Positions 46,801 to 64,000 of a stretch of 64,000 bases of DNA are shown piece after piece (positions within the stretch are counted from its first letter, which is position 1; each line of letters starts with the position of its first letter). The stretch comes from Nemopilema nomurai (taxonomy: Eukaryota; Cnidaria; Scyphozoa; Rhizostomeae; Rhizostomatidae), in the NCBI GenBank assembly GCA_003864495.1, contig ML133412.1:806001-870000 (forward strand), written 5' to 3'. The notes beneath the pieces are model-generated. The model ran no database searches. It was not told the DNA's origin and saw only the letters and a program-made list of their open reading frames with translations. The position numbers were made by a program, and so were the translations under genes.

Positions 46801-49584
46801 AATATTATGAACATTAATTAAGATCTTATAGGCTCTTTTTTCTTTTGTGTCCATTGCTAATGCCAAATCTTTAAATTTTTGGCATTGGATGGAGGATGGA
46901 TTTTCATCTAACACTGCAAAGAGGCCTGTAATTGGTGCTGTAGTTCATAAAAGATTTTCAACTCACAACCTTGAGATTGTGTGTCTGTCAATGAAATTCG
47001 AAGTGAACAAATGTTTATTACGTTTTAGACAGGCAAATATAATTATCAAACACAGTCTTGATTTTGCATGCTGCAGGATTTGTTTGAAATTAGAACATAA
47101 GGTCTTTGCCAAATCTTAATCATATATCTATCCTAAAGTACAAAAGCCAAAGAGCTTGTTCCCTAGAATAAATTTCTTTACTAGTATATCAGAGGTGTCT
47201 ATGATATTTCACATTTTAAATTTTCCTCAGTAAATTTGAAAATTGCACTTTGAGTGCACTGTATGGTTGCTTCAGGTGTTTAAGTTTACTGACATACTTG
47301 GCAGCCTGAATTCCTTCCCAGGTTGAGCTTAGCTTGATCAGAACTCTTTCTTTGGCAATGCCAGCTTTTTCATATAGCTCAATGAACTTTATTGCTTTCT
47401 TAATAGACCCTTCTACATCAAATGACAACCTGTTTCAGAGGCAATGAAGCTATCATTAAAAATAGAAATATATTACAATTAGAGGGTTATTTGGTTATCA
47501 AGTAGGAAATGGAGAAAGCAAATATCATATAATAATAATATAAGACCAATTTTATTAATGAATGTATATATAAATTATCAAGAATTATATCCCAGAGGCC
47601 TATCAAGTTTTCGGAAATAATAAAAGCATTGTAGAAAAACATTGTGAACATGCAGTCAATATTGCAACATGGGACTGCTACATTATCTAGCATAGCTTAT
47701 GGTATCACATACATATGTTAATCAGTCTTTGTAATATGAGAATAGGCCACGTGCAGCATTTCGCACATCTTGATTACTTTGCCCATGCGATCGCACGCCT
47801 CATATTACAAAGACTGTATTAATCAAACAATATTCTAATATAACTAGATCTAGATGTTTTCATCTAACTTAATGTACCTTGCATCAACTTCAGTTGACAC
47901 TCTTCCTGGTACAACTTTAAGAATCTCCAGGCCGAATGAGACAAACTGTAGGAAAACAGTCTCTAATCAACAACTTCTAAATGACTTTGACAAACTAATT
48001 TCAAATACAAAAACTAAATATGGTTTTTGTCAAATACTACAGTGACTAGCACAAAATACTATCATGGACAAATAAGAATTTTGAAGTAGCTGTTCACATA
48101 TTAAGCTTTCAAGTTGCATTCAAACTGTAGCAAAAAGCAAAGAGATCCCATGCGAAGAACATCATGCAGCAAGTGAAAAATAGCAAATCAGACAATTGTG
48201 TAGGGTGAAGTTTGATGCTAGAATGGCAGCCTGATTTTGGTAAATATTGTCATTTGGTGCGGCACTATGATCACAGAGGTAGATTTTAAGGTGTATAGGT
48301 TCATTGAATTGGGAATTTCAACAATCAAGATAGGGTAGTTTCTTAGCACAATGTTCATTGCAATAATCCTTTGCTCCTTTGGTTGCAACTCCAGATGAAA
48401 TTCAAAAGTTTTATCTAGTTATTAAGGTTTCTGTCTCAGGCGTCCTTCAGTTCACCATAGTTGGCTGCAACTAGATTTCGGACAAGTAATCTGATCGCTC
48501 CATTTTGCTTTTGATCCAACATGTTGCGATTAGAAATATAGATTTCAGTACATATGCTCATTTGCTTCGCTCTTTCTTTTCTTGTGTGAACACAGCCTGA
48601 CAGTCTTCTTCAATTTATTTAAACAAACACCTTACAGTACAGTCGCTAAATGTTACTTTTCTAGTTTACAACAGGCTTTGGGCATGCTTATCAATCCCAA
48701 AGTTCATTGATTCTTGTCTCAAAACTTACCACAAAACCAAGCTTAAAGCAAAACCAACAAGTTCACTTTCAAAACGTCACTTGATTTGAGGATTTCTTTG
48801 CAAAAACATTGCACAAATATGCATTTCCAAATCTTGAGCACTCAACATTTTGTGAATCAACATTTTCAACATCAATATTAACAATATTCTCTGAGATGGT
48901 TGTATTATCCAAACACTTTGACAGAAATCCCATTTTCAGCCTATATCTAAAAAAGTAATGCATACCAGTTTGTCCATTGCTGCTGTAACCTGGTCGTTTA
49001 TCTCACTAAAAGAAGTATGGATGTTTTATGAGTAACTGCTTCCACTGCAGATTATTTGAATATGAATAAATGTGGTAAACATAAACATGTCACATTTATT
49101 TTTAATCTTAGATACATTACCTTCCATTTGCTTTGCCATACTTGATAGCATCATCAATTAAATGCTGGTATTTGGGTAACTGACTAGCAGAAAGGATCAA
49201 TGAAGGATTTGTGGTTGCATCTGTTGGTTGAAACTGTGAAATTGCTACAAAGTAGGGACAGATATATGTTAGAGATATGCAGAAATAATCAAAACCTAGA
49301 GCAGGCATACCAAAAATTCTTGATTTTTATGATTGATAAATATGTCCTGGGATGAGATCTATGGAGCTTATTTCACTTTAAAGGTCAGATTCTTTGCTGC
49401 TATGAGGAGAATAATGTCAGGGAAAAACTTGCAAATCATCTCTTGAATGTTTCTTAAAATTTTAGATACTATCTTTTATTCATTATTGTATCAGATAGAA
49501 GAAAGAAATACCTTCAAAATCCCCTGTGTCGGCCACAACTGTTGTGAGTTGTTTTAACAGCTTTAATGCATTTTCCAAAGCCAT
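43890..49584 (-). CDS. TALDO1: Transaldolase
   Basis: Cytosolic enzyme of the non-oxidative pentose phosphate pathway. It moves a dihydroxyacetone unit from sedoheptulose 7-phosphate to glyceraldehyde 3-phosphate. Ten coding exons on the minus strand: 49512-49584, 49121-49244, 48966-49005, 47878-47945, 47298-47429, 46687-46747, 45933-46047, 45207-45336, 44882-44949, 43890-44053. Phases close to give 324 aa (vertebrate enzyme 337; bacterial TalB about 317). Family signatures: [71 protein letters not shown] and [18 protein letters not shown]. The Schiff-base lysine is Lys134, with Asp19 and Glu98 as the other catalytic residues. The frame stays open upstream of the chosen ATG back to an acceptor-like AG at 49607-49608, so a further 5' exon may add a few residues. 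It is divergent from the glutathione transferase gene. Confidence 0.95.
44140..44482. repeat. 45-bp tandem repeat, about 7-8 copies
   Basis: Units of the type GCAAAGGAATT...AACTAAATTGTGTAATATTAGA recur every 45 bp in the last intron of transaldolase, about 90 bp after the acceptor end. The 45-bp period keeps both strands open and creates a repetitive 15-residue frame on the + strand. Confidence 0.9.
47719..47821. repeat. Inverted repeat with 22-bp arms
   Basis: TAATCAGTCTTTGTAATATGAG at the left pairs with CTCATATTACAAAGACTG(T)ATTA at the right, with one extra base and a spacer of about 58 bp. It is in transaldolase intron 4. It could be a very small MITE or a foldback. Confidence 0.75.
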
Positions 49585-51774
49585 TTTCTGCTCAAATATT
49601 GGCTGCCTGAAAGAGGCAAGACAATTGAGCTGATATTTAAAGTGAAAACTTAAATAAAGAAGCATGAAACTATGAGTGAAGGGACTACAAGCAACTGCTG
49701 TTAGGGTAAGGCCCATGAGGATTTGGGATGGAATAGTCAATGAGATGAAATCAAAGTTTGTGTGAGTGTTGATTTTGGCAAGCAGTTTGAAGACTACTCT
49801 AGGGTACCAAGGCATCATCTCAGTTGATAACTGATCTTTGGGATTTTTCGATTTTTGTTGTTGTTATCACAATTAATGATCTTAATTCTTACACTTATAC
49901 AAAGCCTCTACTCTATGGATTACTTTAGGTAAAATTGGTATTGTAAAACTGTATGACCAAACAGGAGTACAAAGAAAGGAACAAGAAGAAAATGCTGAAA
50001 AATAGATGAGTTTATTTGAAGACCGGCTTCACGAATCTTTTCAATCTAAATCTTTGCAACCACTTTCTACCCTCTACCCTCTTTATTTCAAACCCCCTTT
50101 TGTTACCAAAAATTTCCAACTCCCTCCTTACAATTAATTATTACTTTAGGTAAAATTGGTCTATTCTGCTTTCTTTTGCTGGCAGAATGGAGAAATCTTG
50201 AAGATGATAACAATATTTCCTCAGAAAGTTGTATAATCTTATTCAAACAAAAATATACAAAGATAAAATTGATCTGCCACGCTGTTAGTCTTAATAAAAT
50301 TAAATGATTTTTATGGGGAAATTTCATTGTCATCGTAGTTCGATACATCCAAATGGCAAATCTGTTACAAATCGAAATATAATAAATTAGATCATCAAAT
50401 TTATCTGATGTTTGTGTTTTAAGACAAGCAAAGTATGCCGAATAATAGCCATTTTTTAATAATTCAACCAACCAGGCCTAACGAGAACCAAACCGACAAA
50501 GCGTGTAGGCGGGAACGTAAGAAAGCCTTAAGAAAAGCGATCGGTATTGCACAAAGAAGCCACAATGTCGTGTTTTCACAATTTAATATTTTTTTAAAAC
50601 TTCTATAAAAAGAGTAAAGCGTATGAGAATAAGAACAAATACTTATGTTTCCTTGAACTTTCCGCTACTTCTTCCAAGTGGACTGTTCCAAGAAAGAACA
50701 CACGCATGCGTGGCAAGGCTTAATAATGTTGTTGTTGCCAGCCAACACGACACAACTGGGAAGAACAAGAATGCGGTGCCCTCCATGATCCATCCAATGT
50801 GATCTTTCCAGAGCGCGGTGTCGCAGTACAAACTCTTTTTCACAACAACCAGTGAAATTTCCCCCTAATAGGGGGTATGAGTCACAAATTCATGGAGAAT
50901 GTTTTGAAATTTACACTTTCACGCAAAGTCTTTTCAGCATTCACGTTAACTTGATTTGTGCCTGGAATTCAAAAACTCGATGGAAATGTGGGCAAATTTC
51001 TTTTCTGGCAGTTTGGTAATGCGTACCCAGTGAGTCTGATACCCAGGGTCGGTGGTTAATCTAAAAAGCTAATGCCAAGTTAGAGAAACCCAATCATGAC
51101 ATTAGGATCCTTATCAAGTGCCTCCCCTGGGGGGGGGTTGGGGGAGTATTCACGAATTCCCGCATGGACATTACCGATTCACACATTCCAGTGTCTTTAC
51201 GTTCACGAGCTACAGAAGTGGGGACATTGAAGAGGGGCAACCCCCCTAAAGTTTTATTCTTCTCTTCTTGTGTGATCTCTTTGACTTCACTTCTAGGTTC
51301 GTTCGTTCATCTGGTTTCTCGATAGATCTGCTCATCTGTCCTTCTTTCACAGAGAGATCCGTACATCTGAACCGCAACACCAAAGGTCACAACAACACAA
51401 AAGCACCCCCGACAAATAAATCAAAACAAATCAACGCCTCAATAAGCAACCTCTAAATAGAAAAAAAGCAAATAAGAAGAAAGATGGGAGGTCATCTCTC
51501 AAATTGAGGTCAGCGGCCACTCTTTCTCACAAAAATCATCAATCTAGGCTGACATCATCAATTGTATATCTCGCTATCTACGGATCTTTCACAAAAATTG
51601 AACTACAGAGTTGAATTCTTCATCTTTAAATTAGTTTATACCGAATAGATCATGTTGTTTGAACCGTTCGGTTGCGAGTAACTTCGTTTTGAATATTTGC
51701 TTTGTTTTGTTTTGCATTCACACACTTTCTGATACTCTACTTGACGTGAATCAAGAAAATGTACTCCCGTGCGA

Positions 51775-52025
51775 CGCACCTGCTTTTTGTGTACGAAGAA
51801 TTGAGTATACGATCGTGTTTGACTGAAAATTTGTGATTCTACGCACGGGGAGAAGCTTCTAGAAACGTTAACTAGAACAGCTTCTACTGATAATGCGTAT
51901 GCGTAGAATAGCATTTGGAAGGCCCTGTGTTCAATGGGCGTAGCGGATGCTATGAAACTACCGATCAAGCATCAACAGAGTAACAGCATTCTTCGTAGAC
52001 AGACAGCGACAAGATACCTATGTTT
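51775..52025 (+). repeat. Duplicated block, left copy
   Basis: From CGTGTTTGACTG to ATACCTATGTTT it is about 95% identical to 52755-52960. Upstream it continues as TTTTTGTGTACGAAGAATTG, a stretch that in the right copy is separated by about 200 bp. Confidence 0.9.
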
Positions 52026-52521
52026 ATTGGAGGCAACATAATACACCTGGCAAGACTTCAACGATGTAAGCTCATAAAAACGAGGCTGGTAGTAACAAAA
52101 CTGTATATGGCGACTATGGCGACTGGCTCAGGTGAAAATAAATGATATTGAAAGAAATCCTTTGGCGGGTGAACATGAAGGAATAAAGTGTTCGACCCAT
52201 GCCACTGTGGCTGCGGTCTTGTTTTTGTTGTAGAGTTTGTATACATTTTTCTATCAAAACTCAATGGGCAAGTCTCTCCAACGATGCCTCATTGTTACTA
52301 TCGGTCTCGTGACTGCCCTTGCTCGCGCAGAATACGTCATCGAGTCACCCCTTTTGCCACGAGCCCTTTGAATGGGAGTTAATCGCTTAATTCGAGTTTA
52401 TCCCCGCGTGGGAGTGCGCAGGCTCCTCACCCTCTAGAGACGTGCTGTTTCTCATGCATATCATCACGAGGTTGCCAGTCATTGTGTACAGCGATTCTTA
52501 TTATGCAAATCACCTCGGGGC

Positions 52522-52960
52522 GGTTTTTGTGTACGAAGAATTGGGTACCGATTTCTATTGCTTGCGGCCACGAAATGATGTTGACTCGATGTCATTACGA
52601 AGTCAACGATGCAAAGAAGTATTGTATCATTGCCAGAAGGGAAGTAGGCACAGCTTTTCGCAAAAATAATCAATCCTTTATAATAGAAGATATTGTGGCA
52701 ATAAAAGCTTTTATTTGTAGAATACAGGTGGTATTGTTCTGTGGAAACTATAAGCGAAATCGTGTTTGACTGGAAATTTATGATTCTACGCACGGGGAGA
52801 AGCTTCTAGAAACGTTAACTAGAACAGCTTCTACTGATAATGCGTATGCGTAGAATAGCATTTGGAACGCCCTGTGTTCAATGGGCGTAGCGGATGCTTT
52901 GAAACTACCGATCAAGCATCACGGCATTCTTCGTAGACAGCGACAGGATACCTATGTTCT
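52522..52960 (+). repeat. Duplicated block, right copy with internal extra sequence
   Basis: It starts with TTTTTGTGTACGAAGAATTG as in the left copy. It then carries about 200 bp absent from the left copy (about 52545-52752) before resuming at CGTGTTTGACTGG and running to ATACCTATGTT. This suggests an insertion into one copy or a deletion from the other. Confidence 0.8.
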
Positions 52961-53483
52961 ATACTTGACCTTTGCCCTAACATACTTGCAACATGGCTCA
53001 CGCCAATGTAGATGCGTTTCTCCCCCACCCACCCATGTTCCTTTGCTTTACTCGCTTCTGCCGATAGCCATCTATATTCTTGTTCCTCTTTCCCCTCGTC
53101 TTGTCACGTTGTCATTCGATTGTGCGACAGCTGTCTCAGCCTAATAAAACTAAAGCAGTTTTCTCCTTGGAATCAAACACCGACCACAAATTGCGTGATT
53201 GCTCAGGTAAGACATGATGCACCGAACGCCCAAAATGTTTTTCCTAAGATTAGGGGGTTGTCGTGATGTGGCGAGTGCAAACAGTTTGTGACGTAATTGG
53301 GACGCTTCGGGGCAGGTTTTGCTGTCTGCACTCTACCGTTTGACCTACTTCCTGTCAAACATTTGCGGCCTATAAAGATATGGCGATATGGGACAGCTTT
53401 ATCAATGTTCTGGAGTGTGAAAAGCGCCTGTTTCGAACCAGTATCATATTGAACTACAGTAACTTTGAACCCTGTAGAGAGAG

Positions 53484-60885
<7,402 letters not shown>

Positions 60886-60899
<14 letters not shown>

Positions 60900-63800
60900 A
60901 ATGTAGATTGATCCAAAGCCAGAATGCACATTTTTGTATTATCTCGAGAATTTTTACGTAATGGATGGCAAATTAATCTGTGAAATTTAAGTAGAAGGTA
61001 GATTGGTCCAAAGCCAGAATGTACATTTTTGTATTATCTCGAGAATTTTTACGTAATGGATGGCAAATGAATATGTGCAATTTAAGTAGAAGGTAGATTG
61101 TTCCAAAGCCAGAATGTACATTTTTGTATTATCTCGAGAATTTTTACGTAATGGATGGTAAATGAATCTGTGAAATTTAAGTAGAATATAGATTGGTCCA
61201 AAGCCAGAATGCACATTTTTACATTATCTTGAGAATTTTTACGTAGTGGATGGTAAATGAATCACTGAAATTTAAGTAGAAGGTGGATTGGTCCAAAGCC
61301 AGAATGCGCATTTTTGTATTATCTTGAGAATTTTTACGTAGTGGATGGCAAATGAATCTGTGAAATTTAAGTAGAATGTAGATTGGTCCAAAGCCAGAAT
61401 GCACATTTTTGTATTATCTTGAGAATTTTTACGCAGTGGATGGCAAATGAATCTGTGAAATTTAAGTAGAAGGTAGATTGGTCCAAAGCCAGAATGCACA
61501 TTTTTGTATTATCTTGAGAATTTTTACGTAGTGGATGGCAAATGAATCTGTGCAATTTAAGTAGAAGGTAGATTGGTCCAAAGCCAGAATGCACATTTTT
61601 GTATTATCTTGAGAATTTTTACGTAGTGGATGGCAAATGAATCTGTGCAATTTAAGTAGAAGGTAGATTGGTCCAAAGCCAGAATGCACATTTTTGTATT
61701 ATCTTGAGAATTTTTACGTAGTGGATGGCAAATGAATCTGTGCAATTTAAGTAGAAGGTAGATTGGTCCAAAGCCAGAATGCACATTTTTGTATTATCTT
61801 GAGAATTTTTACGTAGTGGATGGCAAATGAATCTGTGAAATTTAAGTAGAATGTAGACTGGTCCAAAGCCAGAATGTACATTTTTGTATTATCTCGAGAA
61901 TTTTTACGTAATGGATGGTAAACGAATCTGTGAAATTTAAGTAGAATATAGATTGGTCCAAAGCCAGAATGCACATTTTTGTATTATCTTGAGAATTTTT
62001 ACGTAGTGGATGGTAAATGAATCACTGAAATTTAAGTAGAAGGTAGATTGGTCCAAAGCCAGAATGCACATTTTTTTATTATCTTGAGAATTTTTACGTA
62101 GTGGATGGCAAATGAATCTGTGAAATTTAAGTAGAATGTAGATTGGTCCAAAGCCAGAATGCACATTTTTGTATTATCTTGAGAATTTTTACGTAGTGGA
62201 TAGCAAATGAATCTGTGAAATTTAAGTAGAATGTAGATTGGTCCAAAGCCAGAATGCACATTTTTGTATTATCTTGAGAATTTTTACGTAGTGGATGGCA
62301 AATGAATCTGTGCAATTTAAGTAGAAGGTAGATTGGTCCAAAGCCAGAATGCACATTTTTGTATTATCTTGAGAATTTTTACGTAGTGGATGACAAATGA
62401 ATCTGTGCAATTTAAGTAGAAGGTAGATTGGTCCAAAGCCAGAATGCACATTTTTGTATTATCTTGAGAATTTTTACGTAGTGGATGGCAAATGAATCTG
62501 TGAAATTTAAGTAGAATGTAGACTGGTCCAAAGCCAGAATGTACATTTTTGTATTATCTTCGAGAATTTTTACGTAATGGATGGTAAATGAATCTGTGAA
62601 ATTTAAGTAGAATATAGATTGGTCCAAAGCCAGAATGCACATTTTTACATTATCTTGAGAATTTTTACGTAGTGGATGGTAAATGAATAACTAAAATTTA
62701 AGTAGAAGGTAGATTGGTCCAAAGCCAGAATGCACATTTTTGTATTATCTTGAGAATTTTTACGTAGTGGATAGCAAATGAATCTGTGAAATTTAAGTAG
62801 AATGTAGATTGGTCCAAAGCCAGAATGCACATTTTTGTATTATCTTGAGAATTTTTACGTGGTGGATGGCAAATGAATCTGTGCAATTTAAGTAGAAGGT
62901 AGATTGGTCCAAAGCCAGAATGCACATTTTTGTATTATCTTGAGAATTTTTACGTAGTGGATGGCAAATGAATCTGTGAAATTTAAGTAGAATGTAGACT
63001 GGTCCAAAGCCAGAATACATTTTGTATTATCTCGAGAATTTTTACGTAGTGGATGGTAAATGAATCTGTGAAATTTAAGTAGAATATAGATTGGTCCAAA
63101 GCCAGAATGCACATTTTTACATTATCTTGAGAATTTTTACGTAGTGGATGGTAAATGAATCACTGAAATTTAAGTAGAAGGTAGATTGGTCCAAAGCCAG
63201 AATGCACATTTCTGTATTATCTTGAGAATTTTACGTAGTGGATGGCAAATGAATCTGTGCAATTTAAGTAGAAGGTAGATTGGTCCAAAGCCAGAATGCA
63301 CATTTTTGTATTATCTGAGAATTTTTACGTAGTGGATGGCAAATGAATCTGTGACATTTAAGTAGAATGTAGACTGGTCCAAAGCCAGAATGTACATTTT
63401 TGTATTATCTCGAGAATTTTTACGTAATGGATGGTAAATGAATCTGTGAAATTTAAGTAGAATATAGATTGGTCCAAAGCCAGAATGCACATTTTTGTAT
63501 TATCTTGAGAATTTTTACGTAGTGGATGGCAAATGAATCTGTGTAATTTAAGTAGAAGGTAGATTGGTCCAAAGCCAGAATGCACATTTTTGTATTATCT
63601 TGAGAATTTTTACGTAGTGGATGGCAAATGAATCTGTGAAATTTAAGTAGAATGTAGACTGGTCCAAAGCCAGAATATACATTTTTGTATTATCTCGAGA
63701 ATTTTTACGTAATGGATGGTAAATGAATCTGTGAAATTTAAGTAGAATATAGATTGGTCCAAAGCCAGAATGCACATTTTTACATTATCTTGAGAATTTT

Positions 63801-64000
63801 TACGTAGTGGATGGTAAATGAATCACTGAAATTTAAGTAGAATGTAGATTGGTCCAAAGCCAGAATGCACATTTTTGTATTATCTTGAGAATTTTTACGT
63901 AGTGGATGGCAAATGAATCTGTGCAATTTAAGTAGAAGGTAGATTGGTCCAAAGCCAGATGCACATTTTTGTATTATCTTGAGAATTTTTACGTAGTGGA
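60886..64000. repeat. 95-bp tandem array rooted in the GST stop codon, continuing past the window
   Basis: About 33 units, almost all 95 bp, run to the window edge. Each unit contains AAATTTAAGTAG, identical to the last codons and stop of GST (Lys-Phe-Lys-stop), then GATTGGTCCAAAGCCAGAAT, an ATTTTTGTATTATCT segment and GAATTTTTACGTA. Variants differ at fixed positions (TCTTGAG versus TCTCGAG, AATGGATGG versus GTGGATGG, CTGTG versus CACTG), forming a higher-order pattern. Because 95 is not a multiple of three, minus-strand frames of about 75 codons recur as shadows. No AATAAA hexamer is seen in a typical unit. Confidence 0.97.

Larger units (their letters stand above)
49607..53483. other. Spacer between divergent transaldolase and GST genes
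   Basis: It should contain both promoters and any 5' UTR exon of transaldolase. No exon was recognised. It holds a duplicated block of about 200 bp (51775-52025 and 52745-52960) and G/C-run tracts near 51121-51145. Frames in this region have no family resemblance. Confidence 0.5.

Noticed and set aside
51636..51968. 110-codon minus-strand frame in the duplicated block
   Set aside because: In the right copy the frame is cut short by a stop, and no motif is recognisable. Similarity between copies is explained by the DNA duplication.
60987..63775. Many near-identical minus-strand frames of about 75 codons
   Set aside because: Shadows of the 95-bp satellite: each spans a little over two units and ends when the frame shifts, so no protein family is implied.

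Overview
This window is eukaryotic nuclear DNA. It holds four intron-rich metazoan protein genes plus the 3' end of a fifth, all with GT-AG introns and no prokaryotic operons. The gene repertoire, a hevein-like domain joined to an SGNH/PC-esterase in an apparent type II membrane protein, a tRNA-derived element and many short non-autonomous repeats suggest an early-branching marine invertebrate. An anthozoan cnidarian is my best guess; this is inference, because no ribosomal or mitochondrial marker is present.

Layout, left to right. (1) 1-3547, + strand: the last four exons of acetyl-CoA carboxylase, with the rest of the gene off the left edge. (2) 5476-8913, + strand: a four-exon gene for a 422-residue signal-anchored protein with a hevein-like cysteine motif and an SGNH/PC-esterase domain (GDS and DGKH motifs). 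A tRNA-derived element and a 43-bp tandem repeat lie in its introns. (3) 8914-16293: a 7.4-kb stretch with no recognisable gene, strongly AT-rich from about 11.9 to 15.1 kb. (4) 16294-40021, + strand: a complete 31-exon gene for a protein phosphatase 6 regulatory subunit (SAPS family, 1,024 aa in this model). Its introns carry many minisatellites and short duplications. (5) 40022-43889: a spacer with a roughly 350-bp element bounded by terminal inverted repeats. (6) 43890-49584, - strand: transaldolase, ten coding exons, 324 aa. (7) 49607-53483: transaldolase upstream region and spacer, with a duplicated block of about 200 bp. (8) 53484-60899, + strand: a Mu-class glutathione S-transferase, 11 exons including a 21-nt microexon, 216 aa. 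(9) 60886-64000 and beyond the right edge: a roughly 95-bp tandem array that starts inside the last codons of the transferase gene, so every unit carries a copy of its stop-codon sequence.

The genes are unrelated housekeeping or accessory loci (fatty-acid synthesis, cell-surface or secretory esterase, phosphatase targeting, pentose phosphate pathway, glutathione conjugation). PPP6R and transaldolase are convergent. Transaldolase and the transferase are divergent, so their 5' ends share the 49.6-53.5 kb spacer. The exon models were assembled by eye from splice sites, reading phase and remembered family conservation; all phases close without internal stops. The most notable items are the hevein/SGNH fusion, the 95-bp array rooted in the transferase stop codon with variant units at 8, 7, 5, 4 and 3 unit spacings, and a duplicated splice acceptor in PPP6R.
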